64,000 bases of DNA, taken from Geosiphon pyriformis (taxonomy: Eukaryota; Glomeromycota; Glomeromycetes; Archaeosporales; Geosiphonaceae). The DNA is taken from positions 141,859-205,858 of the forward strand of contig JAAOMT010000776.1 in the NCBI GenBank assembly GCA_016748015.1, written 5' to 3'. The stretch's first letter is position 1. Every line of letters starts with the position of its first letter. Position numbers and translations under genes: made by a program. Of the stretch, positions 10,360-21,344 are shown one piece after another. Under the pieces are notes generated by a model that was not told where the DNA came from, did not search any database, and was given only the letters and a program-made list of their open reading frames with translations.

Positions 10360-13300
10360 TATAAAATTCATAAAAACAAAAAACCCCAAAAATTTACAAA
10401 AATAGTAATTAATAAAACTATAGAAAAAGATTACTTGTTATTTAAAAAAGTATTATATTATTATTTTAGGGAAGACTTAAAAATACCAACAAAAACTGTT
10501 ATTGTCAAACGTAATTTTATTTATTATGTACATATTAAAATTGACTATTTATTAAACTAAACAATAAATATAAAAAAACTTGAAAAACAAATTTACCAAA
10601 AATTATTAACCTATTTTATATTAACTACTATAAAAGCCATAATTAAAATTTTTTTCTTAGTTAACAAAGAAATTGAAATATATACTCAAAAACAATACTT
10701 TCAGTTAAAAAAAAACATTGAAATCTGACTCTAAAGAATTTAAATTTAACTCTAATAATAATTTACAAACTATACAAAAAAGAGCTCTATTTATAATTAA
10801 TAAAAAATTAAGGTTTTTCTTATCAATAACTTTTTTTCTATTATCAAACTTTAGAAAGCAGAGTTTTACTTAATTAATCTACCAAATCACAATTAAAAAC
10901 TTTAAAGACTTTTAAAAATCTGTATTTATAAGATTTTAATCAAAATTTTTGGATTAAATCTTTAAAAAAATATGAATCTTTGTTTAAAAATTTTATATTA
11001 ACAACCAGTAACTTAGGTGAAAACACTTTTTTATGAGCACCACTTTTAGCTTGACCACTAATTAAATCAACAACTATTTTTTTAGAAAAAACATTTGTAT
11101 TATAACTTATTAAATTAACTAATAAAGAAAAACAATCTATTTTAAAACTAACAAAGCAATCAAACATATCTCTGTTAACATTTTTTTGTTCATATCTAAA
11201 CAAACTTCTATTATTCAAATCATAATTTACAGAAATATTATTAGACTGAAAATTTTTTTATAAAAGAAAACAATATATATATATAAATTATAAAAGCTAA
11301 AAAAGCAATTAGAACCAATAATTAAGATAAAACCAGAACAATCCAAGTCCTACTTTTTTTTAACAGAATTGCAGACTTATGATACCAAAGTTTTAATAAA
11401 AACCAACTGATTTTGCCATTTTTAAACTTGTTTTTTTACAGTATTTTTGTGATTTAAATATGTTTATTAGACTACAAAATCAATTTAATATAATAAAACA
11501 GAAAAATTATAAAGCTGTAACCACTTATTTTAAAAAATTTAATCAACCTTTTTGCCAAATTTAAGTAATCAAAAAAGACTATTACATTTCAGATCAAATT
11601 TTTAACCAATTTATTAAGAAATTAAAGAGCAGTATCTTTTAATCTATTAAACTCTAATATCCAGATAGCTTGTAAGTAATTTTTATTTGTAATTTTAAAT
11701 TTGCAGAACAGAAAAGCAATTATATTCAAACCATTAATTTGGCCATTGTTACTTATAAAAATTAGGAATTATAATAATAGGTAAAATAACCAATTATAAA
11801 TAAATATAATAAAAAAAAGAATTGCAGAATTCCCAAATTTTTTTTAAAAAAATCGAAGAATTTTAAGGAATCTCATATAACATAAATTATGTATATATAA
11901 TAAGAGTTTTAAAAACAAAAAAAATAATTATAGAATTCAATTCAGTTCAGAACACAATACTTCTTTTTTTAAAAGATAGTTTCTATAAATTAAAATAAAA
12001 TTATTTTTATATTAATAAAATTATTTATTATTATTCAATCCATATTATTATTACTTAATTAAAAAAATATTAATCCATTCCACTCTATTAATATTCCATA
12101 TTGATAGAATTTAATACTTAACTACACTAAACTAATAGCTCTTAATTATAATTATTAACAGAATACTAATTTTTTATTTTTTATTTTTTTTTCTTTTATT
12201 TTTTTTATTTTATTTTTTAGTTGTTTACTAATTGATTAAAAAAATTAAGTGCTAAGTATTTAACATTAAGAATAATCTGGTAAAAGACCTAAAAACAAGA
12301 GTAGAAAACTTAAGAATAATTTATCAGAAGAGCATAACTGTTAAAATAAACTAGTTATCATACTAAAAAAAAAATTCACAGAAAAAACTATCAATTGAAT
12401 CTCTGTTTATTATACAAAAAACTCAACCAAAATCTTCAGAGATTATTAACATTATTAGCTATTGAGCACCAAGTTACAAGTTTGTTATTTGTATTAATAC
12501 TCCAAATAATTATATATAGCATTATAAACAAAACATCAGATATTAACATAAAACTTAATTAAATAAAAAATTGATTCAGAAAATTAAAAAATTCTTAGCA
12601 GAAAATTTTAGAACTTATTAATTATCACAATATAAAAAAAATACTAATAATTATTAATAACAGTAATACTATTAACAACAACAATAATTCTAAAAACAAA
12701 ATTTTTGTAATTACTACTATTGTTAAAAGTTTAAACATATTACAAAAGATTGTTACAAAAAAATTTCAAATCAGAACTATAAAACCAATATCAACAACAA
12801 TTCAGATATTTTCAATTTATGTAATTGTAATATTTAGTATTTTCATATTAACAATTTTTATACTTACTCTAACTATCACCAAATTATTATTAATTTTTAC
12901 TAGCAATATTATAAACACTACCTTAGTACCAAGTTCTACTATACAACAATTCAAGACCATAAGTTATTAATTACAATCAAACATAACAAAACAATAGTAG
13001 AAATTAGATATAACCTCTTAGTAAGCCAACTTAATCTATAAATTATAGCAATCTACTATTTTAAGCAATCTTAACAAAATATCCAAACCAAGTCTTATTT
13101 TTTAGTTTTATAGAAACTCTGAATTTTAATAATACTATATCTTTGGAAGAAAAAACTATAGTTGGAATCACCAATTTTTTTTTAACAATCAGATTACTAT
13201 TATTATAATTTCTTTTGCTATAATTACAAAAGATAACATACTTGCTGTTATATTTCTATTTAATATTGATATTTTAAACAGCATTAATCTTTTTAGTAAA
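10360..13300 (+). pseudogene. gag relic of element C, split by a solo LTR
   Basis: Recognisable capsid-type segments align with the gag of element A: ELQTYDTKVLIKTN near 11.37 kb, then a stretch containing CQI, IFNQFI and NYIQTINLAI at 11.52-11.74 kb (A has CQIQAI, ILNQFIYG, NHTQAINLVI). After the LTR at 11747-12521 the frame resumes with NKTSDINIKLN. Stops are frequent. Gag forms the virus-like particle in which a Gypsy element reverse transcribes; this copy is inactive. A 92-codon minus-strand frame at 10940-11218 overlaps it and is treated as an antisense shadow. Confidence 0.65.
11747..12521 (+). repeat. Solo LTR-A inside the gag of element C
   Basis: 775 bp from TGTTACTTATA to TATAGCA, matching the reverse complement of the element A LTRs and the solo LTR at 5161-5976. 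Flanking tetramers are CCAT on the left and TTAT on the right, which is a 4-bp target duplication if two C-to-T changes occurred. The gag frame is interrupted precisely here and continues afterwards. Confidence 0.75.
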
Positions 13301-13319
13301 GCTGCTATAAACTAAAATA

Positions 13320-13660
13320 AATTGATTATGACAATATATACCAATACTAAAATAAGATAAATAAACATTAAATTAATACTTGATAGTAGATTAGCAGACA
13401 GCATAATTACAAAACAGCTTATAAATTAACTAGATTATTAAGTAGATTATGCAACTATTATTAGAATAATTATTACAAATAGAAATACCAAAATAATAAT
13501 AAGAAAGATCAACAATTTTTTATTTAAAATCTACAAAATCAAAATTCTAATTAAAGAACTTATAATAAAAGCCACTTAGTATCAAACTCTTATGAAAATA
13601 ATTGGTTAACTAAAGCTCATATTATACTTAACTGCAACACCCAAAAATTTCAGATTATTT
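13320..13660 (+). pseudogene. Retropepsin-like aspartic protease relic (element C)
   Basis: IKLILDSRLADSIITKQL at about 13.37-13.43 kb matches the active-site region of Ty3/Gypsy proteases (consensus LDSG, with Gly changed to Arg by G-to-A). The upstream TIYTNTKI is the usual start of the domain in these elements. Downstream, stops accumulate. Proteases of this type cut the gag-pol polyprotein. It occupies the same place relative to the dUTPase-like domain as in element A. Confidence 0.6.
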
Positions 13661-14467
13661 TTAACAAACAACATACTAAAATACTTGTTATATATGAATA
13701 TTTCAGAACTGTAATCTCAGAACAACCTCTAATAGAATCTAAAAAACTTACTCTTTAGCCAACTTTGAAAACTTGTTAAGTTTTTTGAATTAACAACTTC
13801 AGAATAGAGTTACCACTACCTTTTACATAAAAAAAAAGCAAAAAAAGAGTTAATAAAAAACTTTAAACATTATAATCAGTTTATTTAACTCTAAATCAAA
13901 AAAATCAACTATATCAATTTTCAAAATTAATTTGTGTTAATTGTGAAAAAAAGTTATCTTCAATAAGTATATAGATTAAAGATAATAAAGTATGGCCAAC
14001 TGCTACCAGATACTATTGCTGATCTTATATACTAAAACAATTTAAATGATCAAAATAACAAGACAAATAAGACAATAAACCATGTCTTATATATTGCAAA
14101 ATTTTATTAAATAAAAAACTATGGAATAATATTTTTAATAAAAATAAAACATATAACAAATTCTATTAGTATACTATTCTAATCAATAACTAGATTCAAA
14201 AAAAAACTTTATTTACTGCAGTTTATAGTCAAATAATAAACTAATTAAATTTATATCTTTATAATAAAGAAAAAATTTGGAAAATAGCCACCACAAAATA
14301 AAAAAATACTATAATTAAAAAAATACATATTATAAAAATGCTTCAATAATTATTAAAAAATAAATAATCTATTTATAAATGATTTCAAAGTATTCTAAGA
14401 CCAATATTAAGAATTTGTTCTTATTTAAAAAGAATAAAAACAAAGACTAATCAACCTTAATACAAAA

Positions 14468-14650
14468 TTGTATAATTATTATTTAATCTTTTGTTATTTT
14501 CAATATTGTAATAAGTGTAATCTCTTATTTAATTTAACTTTACAAACATTTTACCTTATTTTTAAACTCGAAAAACTTAAGGAAAAGTATGCTTTAGCAA
14601 CAAAAAACACAATATTTCAAGAGTCAAATATAATTAATAAAATAGAATAA
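14468..14650 (+). pseudogene. CxxC-rich linker of element C pol
   Basis: The frame contains FCYFQYCNKCNLL, matching the CHFQYCNECDL segment of element E (about 62.96 kb) and the LCDYCLILCDF region of element A (about 30.2 kb). In E two CxxC pairs are intact, suggesting a small zinc ribbon just before the dUTPase-like domain; in C the first pair has become Tyr. Role unknown. Confidence 0.5.
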
Positions 14651-14730
14651 TACCTTGCTTATTTTGATCTTTTTAAAAAATTAGAGCTGAAATAATACAA
14701 TAACAATAATAAAAAAATATGCTCTGAAAA

Positions 14731-15112
14731 AACACATGTAAATAATATTAAATTTAATTTAAAATATCTAAGACAATTCTTTATAATTATAATACTTTAT
14801 TCTCTTATAAAAATAAATTTCAAATTAGCTTTAAAAATTTTTATTAGCACCATAATTCAAATTGCATTTTAGTTTAGTCTTGCAAACAAAAAAATTAATG
14901 TTAAAAAAAATAATTAATGTTAGATATATTGAAAATATAATTATAATTCTTTAAAACAATTTTAATAAATCTTATATAATTGAATTACAAAAAAAAATTG
15001 CACAAGCCATTTTTCTATTTTTTATAAAAATTTTTCAACTGATTTCCATAATCACATGTAAAGAATTAAGTTTTATCATTCAAAGAATCCAAAAATTTGG
15101 ATCAAGTAAAAA
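14731..15112 (+). pseudogene. dUTPase-like domain relic in element C pol
   Basis: Ordered remnants of the five trimeric-dUTPase motifs are visible: motif 1 THVNNIKFNL (14.73 kb, from an AxDxGFDL-like original with Asp changed to Asn), a motif 2 remnant ending FSLANK, motif 3 IINVRYIEN (14.91 kb), motif 4 KKIAQAIF (14.99 kb) and motif 5 QRIQKFGSS (15.08 kb). Spacing equals that in elements A and E. dUTPases hydrolyse dUTP and keep uracil out of DNA; in this relic a stop and Asp-to-Asn changes rule out activity. Placement between protease and RT is shared by all three elements. Confidence 0.75.
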
Positions 15113-15229
15113 AAAATATACAAGTCAATTTTGTAGAAAATACCAATAATCAGATAGAATTTATTTATACCAATACAGTTATTTTTATTTCTCTGTATTG
15201 ACAGTACATTTTGAAGATTAATTAAAAAA

Positions 15230-17570
15230 TTCAGAACCAAGTTCTACTATTCAAAGCAGCTTTAAAAATTTGTTTTTTAGCCAATATTTCTAATTTGTAT
15301 ATACTTGTCAAAGCTTACAAACATTTCAAAATTTTTATTCACAACTTCGCTAAAAACATTATTGGAATTTCTGAAGAGACTTTTATTGGGTTTATTTCTA
15401 TAAACATTCAAAATTTTGAAAAACTCCAATTTATTTTTGACTTTGCACAACTATTTTTATTTTGTAATATTACTTTACAAATATAGAATTTGCTAAAAAA
15501 AAAGCTATCTATTTATTATAGAAAAAATTGATAAACTAAGCTTGAAAAACTTAAATATCTTATAAAAAATGTAACTCAAGATTTTTTTGAACTAATATGC
15601 CAATATTTTTGCTAACAAAAATAAATTTGAACACACTAATATTGTAAGACATAAAATCAATACTGGTAATACCAGATTTATTAAATAACAAGTCTATTAA
15701 ATAATTTTAAATAACAACAACTTAATTAAACAAGAAATACAACAAATATTAGATAATAGATTAATCAAAAAAATGCCAAATCTCTGGTTCTTACTTATTA
15801 TGTTGGTTATCAAAAAGAATGAAAAAATCTATTTTGTGTAAACTATTAAAAACTAATTACCCAACTTCTCTTATTTAGAAAATTTTGGATAATTAGAAAA
15901 TAAAAAATAGTTTTTATTTTTAAATCTTATTAATAGATATTGACAAGTTAGAATAAATTTCTTAAACCAAAAAAAATGATATTTACTACCCAAAATAGAA
16001 ATTTTAAATTTAATATAATGCTTTTTAAACTTTATAATACTTTAACTATCTTTTAATATTTAATAAATATTGTATACAAAAAAAAATTTTGGAAAACAGT
16101 TATAGTATATTTAAATAATACTAATGTATTTTCCAAAATCTTTGATAACAATTTGTTCTACTTTTAATAAGTTTTCAATTGCTTATAAAATACAAAACTA
16201 AAACTTAACTCTAATAAATATTTCTTTGAAAAAACTAAACTAAAATTCTTAAAACATATAATTGACAAATATAGAATAAAACCAGATTTTAACAAAGTTC
16301 AGAAAATAAAAAAATTTCTGGTTCCAACTAATTTGCAAGAACTAAAAAAATTTCTAAGATTAACAGAATACTATTGCCAATTTATTAAAAACTTCTTTAA
16401 CATTACCAAATCTTTTTATTACTTATTATCAAAACATATTTTATATATATAGAAACTAATTAACAAAATATTTTTGACTATTTCAAACAACAATTTATTA
16501 AAGCTCTAATTTTGATTTATCTAAACTTTAATAAGCACTTTATTATGACTACAGATACTTTAAAAAATGCATTAAAAACTATCTTATCACAAATTAAACT
16601 AAATAATTAAGAATATCCAATTGTATATACTAGTTGTAGCACTAGTGCTGCTGAAAAAATATATAGTACTATTGATTTAAAATGTTTTACCATTTACTGA
16701 ACTGTACAAAACTAAAAAAATTACTTTTACCAATCATTTAACTTATATACAAATCATAAAAAACTAATTTGGTTACTTAATAAATTATAACTTAAAAAAA
16801 AGTATACAAAATAAAATACTTATTTGCAGCAATTTTTATACAAAATATATTATAAAAAAGAAGCCAAAAACACCAATACTAATAGTTTGTCAAAAATAAC
16901 TTAAATTTAATTACAAACCAATAAACACAATCACTTACTAATAATTATATTAATATTTATTAACACTTCAATTTAAAAAAAAATTATTTTAACAAAACAA
17001 AGTGTATTATAAAAACAAGCTTAAACCTATTTTTTGCATAATAACCAATTATATTGTTAAAAATGTTGAAATTATTATATATCTCAATGAATTATAAAAA
17101 ATACTAAAAAAAATCATCTTATTTAATATGTACTTTAACAAAAAAGCTATCTTAAAAAGAACAATTAATTTATACTATTGGCTTATAATATATAAAAATA
17201 TATTTAAATATGTCTATAATTATAACTTTTGCCAAAAAAAAAAAGAACCAAAACAACAAACCACTTTAATTTATTTTAGTTAAAAATTTATTTGATAGAA
17301 TTAAAATTGATTTGGTTGGACTTTTCTTTATTATCTCCAAAAAAAATTGTTATATCACTATAGTTGTATATTATCTTATTAAATAGCCAGAAATTAAAGC
17401 TATTTAAGTAATAAACACTAAAACAGTAGTTAAATTTGTATATTAAGATCTGATTTGCTGAAATAAATGCTTAAAAAAATTATTATCTGACCAAAAAACT
17501 CATTTTATCAATAGTATACTTACTAAACTAAGCTAATAATTTAGAATAAAATGACTATTATTATTATCAT
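15230..17570 (+). pseudogene. RT-RNase H-integrase relic of element C
   Basis: Starts with a beta-rich segment (AYKHFKIFIHN at 15.31 kb) conserved in A and E. RT follows; its catalytic YxDD motif at 16108-16119 reads YLNN, both Asp changed to Asn. The thumb region keeps KLKFLKHIIDKY-like sequence near 16.24 kb. RNase H lies at 16.5-16.9 kb. Integrase at 17.0-17.57 kb retains IKIDLVGLF and LLSDQKTHF around the first two catalytic Asp and ends after TNRLV, where the Glu-bearing segment should follow. Many stops, mostly at Trp or Gln positions. Together these domains would copy RNA to DNA and integrate it; none is functional here. Confidence 0.75.
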
Positions 17571-18250
17571 ATTACTTTTAAACAAATAGACTAGTAGTTA
17601 TTATCATTAAGTAGCCAAAACTAAAGCTGTTATTATTGTAAAATTCCAAAATATTGAAAATAAGACTACAAAAAATTACAATAAGATTAATAAAACAGAA
17701 ATAATTAATATTATTTTTTACTACAACAATCTTACTACTAGTCTTTCTTACAAACTTATTATTTTCTAAGATTTTAATATTAAAACAACTATTATCAGTT
17801 TGTTTTACAACCAATACAACAACAATATTAGTAACTTTTACCAGTTTAACAATATCAATTATCACTTACACAATAATACCAAGTACTTACTTAAAGATTA
17901 ATTTAACAAAACCAATTCACACCACAAAATCAATTTTCAAACAATAACAAAATTAATTCCAATAATCAATTAGTTCCTAATAATAAAATTCAACAAAGAT
18001 CTAATTATTTCTACATCTAACTTGACTATTTAACAATGCCTAAAAAATTGGATTTTTATCAAACTGCATTTTCTGAAAGTAAAATTACAATACCAAGACA
18101 AAATTTTTTTAACAACAATTATATTATTTTACTAATTAAAATTGCCAAAAATGCTAATTTTTTTGATATTTTTTATTTGAATTTGAAAAAAATAAATAAC
18201 TATTTTTGCTTAATAATACAGCAATTAATAAATAAAAAGCAATTAGCTTA
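17571..18250 (+). pseudogene. Orphan gag fragment with zinc-knuckle remnant
   Basis: At about 17.63 kb the plus strand reads CYYCKIPKY with two stops, then DYKKLQ, a CCHC zinc knuckle in which His and the last Cys have become Tyr. It is followed by Asn/Gln-rich sequence and the frame 18036-18251 (SESKITIPRQ...). That layout resembles the spacer between gag zinc knuckle and protease of a Gypsy element. It does not continue the integrase of element C and is opposite in orientation to element D, so it is an isolated fragment between two truncated elements. The family is not assigned. Confidence 0.45.
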
Positions 18251-18339
18251 ATTAATAGTTGTTTTTTTGGAAAAGCTTTAAAATAATTGCAGATGGCAAA
18301 TGCTTAATTATGCTGATTACTAAAGATTAGCTAGAGTTT

Positions 18340-18651
18340 TTAGGTGTTTTAGTTGAATATAATATTGGTTTTAGACAGTTAATCATTACTAATAAGAGTT
18401 TAATATTGCATAGCTTTTATAACAAAAACTTTAATTAGCATAGTAATGCTATTAACTTTGAATAAAAAGTTATTAATTTTGTCAATAAAAGTTTTGATTA
18501 CTTTATTAATAATAATAATTTTGGCACTAACAACATAATCAACTTAACAATCTAATTAGTCTATAAGTTATCTGATAATAATATTGTCTGCTAACCTACT
18601 ATCAAAAATAAATTTGATAGATTGGCCATTAACTTTAATATCAGTATACAT
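18340..18651 (-). pseudogene. Retropepsin-like protease relic (element D)
   Basis: From the ATG at 18649-18651 the minus strand reads MYTDIKVNGQSIKFIFDSR, the protease start and active-site region (DSG with Gly changed to Arg), then LADNIIIR. Homologous positions in element A read IKLILDSKSASNII. Later parts are interrupted by stops. The overlapping 89-codon plus-strand frame at 18584-18853 is its antisense shadow. Confidence 0.65.
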
Positions 18652-18659
18652 AATAATAA

Positions 18660-20800
18660 TTGGTTTAGTGTCAAAAACAGCTTTACTAAATAACAATATG
18701 TTTACTGAGTTTTTTAACTTAAAGAGAAATATAGTGACTAGTAATTTATTTTTAATAATAGTTGCTAATAGAATATTGTTAATAAGTAATTTGTTGTTGG
18801 TTTTTAATGAGTTGAGTGTTGTAATTTTTAGAGTTACCAAGAGACTTAAATAGTTCTGAAAATTTGGGTTTTGTGTATATTTATTTTCTGAATTTTTTAA
18901 GCAAAATTTTAATGATTGGTTGAATAAACTAATATATATCTATTAACAATCTTCAATTTTATTAGATGTAAATAATTTTTGATCTTTAATTTCTATTGGA
19001 AACTTGAACTAAAATTTGGAATAATAGTTGAATTTGTTAAAGTTGATAAATTATCTGCAGTTACAGTAGTTAATAGATTACTGATATTGAAATTTAATAG
19101 ATTAAAAGTATATATATTGGTTATTATATCATTGGTGTATATTGAAGTTAATATTGGTATAGTTCTGATAATATATTATTGGTGTAGTTTAAGATTTGAA
19201 ATCTGTAATTAGAGTTTTAATATTGATTTCCTGATTATTAATTACTTAATTTTGCTTTATAATCTATTTTTAAGTATTTTTGTTTACTATAGTAGTGGCA
19301 AATACACATTTTTTGCTACTATTGTTAAGTTGCTAGAGCTAATAATAATGAATATAACTAATTTTAAAACCAATTAAAAGTTTTTTAATAGTTATAGTAT
19401 TGAGAAAATTAATAAATTGTCTAATTGTTAGCTAAGTATCTCTCAATTTTCTGATTAATTGTTTTATCAAATTGCTTTAACTTGGTATCCAGTTTAAATA
19501 ATTCATTTATCATTAGATTTATAACTTAAGCATAGTTGATTTTAAGTTTAGCTAATTCAAAATCTTTAGTGTATATAACTGTATCTTAGAGAGTATTTAG
19601 ATATAATAACCATATTTGTTACAAAAAACCACTGTATAATTTGTGAATAAACTGATTCAAAATCTGTAAAACTGTAAAGTAGTTAGCATTAATTGCTTAA
19701 ATTTAGTGCAGATTTCTATGGAAGCATTTCAAATAAGTTGTAATTGCTTCAGTATTACTTTGCTTAATTGTAATAAAACTAGTTAATAAATAATTAATGC
19801 TATTATAATTACTAAAATACTATGAAAATGCAGTTTTAAACATGTTAAAATTTTGGAGTTTGTTTACAAAATTCTGGTACCATAAGTCAATTATATTTTG
19901 TAAAAAGTAGAGAATTGCTAAAGAGCTCTGGTGTTATTTTATTTATTGGCTGTAATAATTTTTGCCATATTATTCAACTAAACTTGGGCATTGTCTTCTT
20001 TGCCAATAAATTTTTTTAATTTAACAATTGATACATATGTTATTAATACTAGTAATTGTTGTTATAATTATGAAAAAATAACAATTAATATAACTGGTAG
20101 TAAATTGATCTAGATAACTGGGTTTTACTGAATTTGAATAATTGGAGTTTGATTTTTGGATTATTTGGAATCAGGTTTTAATTATTAATTTTCTGATCAT
20201 TATTTTTTTTTCTTCTGATTCAGTTTTTATCTAATTATTAATAGATCCGAAATTTGGTTGAGGTTGCAATAATCAAAGTTCTAATAATGTTGCTGGTCAT
20301 AACTTAAATTCTTTAAAATAATTGTCATAAGTTTTTAATAATTTAGATTTTTTTTAATTGCTTTAAAATAAGATTCTTGTAATAATTGGTTTTATTATAG
20401 ATAATGACACAAATTCTGATAATATATTAATAATATTTTTTAGTGTATAATAGTATAATGAATATATTGGAAAAACAACTTTGAGTTTCTTTTAGTTAAG
20501 CAGTTATAGTGTTTTAGATGTGTTTGCTAGTTTTTGTCTTTGTTTGTAAATTTAATTGAAAATTTTTGCTAAGTGTATTTTTCAATTTTGTGATCAATTT
20601 TAGTAATAATTGTAACAAAATATAATTCAGTAGTAAGCTAATGTATTAAAGTAATTTGTTGTAGAAATTTTTTCTTATTAATTCAGAATCTGTTTGTTTT
20701 TTTAGAAAATATACAATTTTCTTATTAACATAGAAATTAATAGTTAATTTGGTTAAAAAATAGTTGTTGGTTAATTTTAACTGTTGTTAATAATAATGAT
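18660..20800 (-). pseudogene. gag relic of element D
   Basis: The segment is collinear with the element A gag (31.95-33.7 kb) on the minus strand, including the capsid-like middle part near 19.5-19.9 kb and the zinc-knuckle spacer near 19.2-19.3 kb. Stops and frameshifts are frequent. A C-to-T/G-to-A decay pattern is obvious on comparison with A. No intact frame longer than about 80 codons remains. Confidence 0.55.
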
Positions 20801-21259
20801 TTCTAAAAGATTTGTAATCTGAAGATTTTGGTTGAGCTTTTTATATAATAGACAAAAATTTAATTTGATAGGTTTTTTTCAATTTTTGTTTTTAGTATGG
20901 TAACCAGTTTAATCTAACAGTTATGCTTTTTGGTAAGCTATCCTTAAATTTTCTACTCTTGTTTTATGAGCTTTTTACCAAGCTATCTTTGATGTTAATT
21001 ACTCAATACTTAATCTTTGAATTAATTAATAAACAACAAAAAAAATAAATAAAAAAAATAAGAAATTAGTATTCCATCAATAGCTATAATCAAAAACTAT
21101 TAGTCTAATGTAGTTAAATATTAAATTCTATTAATATGAATTATTAATAATGTAAAAGTGATTAATATTTCTTAATCAAATAATAAGAACATAAATTAAA
21201 TGATAATAAATATTTTTATTAATATAAATATAATTCTATTTTAAATTATAGAAAACTAT
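20800..21259 (-). repeat. LTR-A fragment (5' LTR of element D)
   Basis: Matches the inner ~440 bp of the element A LTRs, from the TATCTAAAGGTTTTTGT block (here GTAATCTGAAGATTTTGG) to AATTATAGAAAAC, where the LTR of element B starts. It lacks both termini. Confidence 0.7.
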
Positions 21260-21344
21260 TATTACAATTGAAATCCATAGTTTTATTAGTTATTACATGT
21301 ATTAACTACTAATATTATATAATTAACCACTCTATTTTTAGATA

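Larger units (their letters stand above)
9349..17570 (+). mobile_element. Ty3/Gypsy element C, decayed, 3'-truncated (family of element E)
   Basis: Order on the plus strand: LTR (9349-10339), primer-binding site (10342), gag (to about 13.3 kb, split by a solo LTR-A), protease (13.33 kb), CxxC-rich linker (14.5 kb), dUTPase-like domain (14.73-15.11 kb), beta-rich domain (15.3 kb), RT (15.5-16.5 kb), RNase H (16.5-16.9 kb), integrase (17.0-17.57 kb). The LTR matches the 57284-58319 LTR of element E in reverse complement, so C and E belong to one family. C inserted into the RNase H region of the LINE at 9348. Its 3' LTR and ORF3 are missing because the copy stops abruptly after the integrase. 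Confidence 0.8.
18251..21259 (-). mobile_element. Ty3/Gypsy element D (family A), 5' part only
   Basis: Plus-strand sequence from about 18.3 to 20.8 kb aligns with 31.0-33.7 kb of element A: on the minus strand, gag then protease. The LTR remnant at 20800-21259 lies upstream of gag as a 5' LTR. A deletion joins the start of gag directly to the inside of the LTR, removing the PBS. The copy ends on the left at about 18.25 kb, before the dUTPase-like domain, and on the right its LTR is cut by the LTR of element B at 21260. Confidence 0.7.

Noticed and set aside
10940-11218. 92-codon minus-strand open frame
   Set aside because: It lies within plus-strand gag of element C, which has recognisable gag segments just downstream; AT-rich antisense frames of this length are common here and it matches nothing I recognise.
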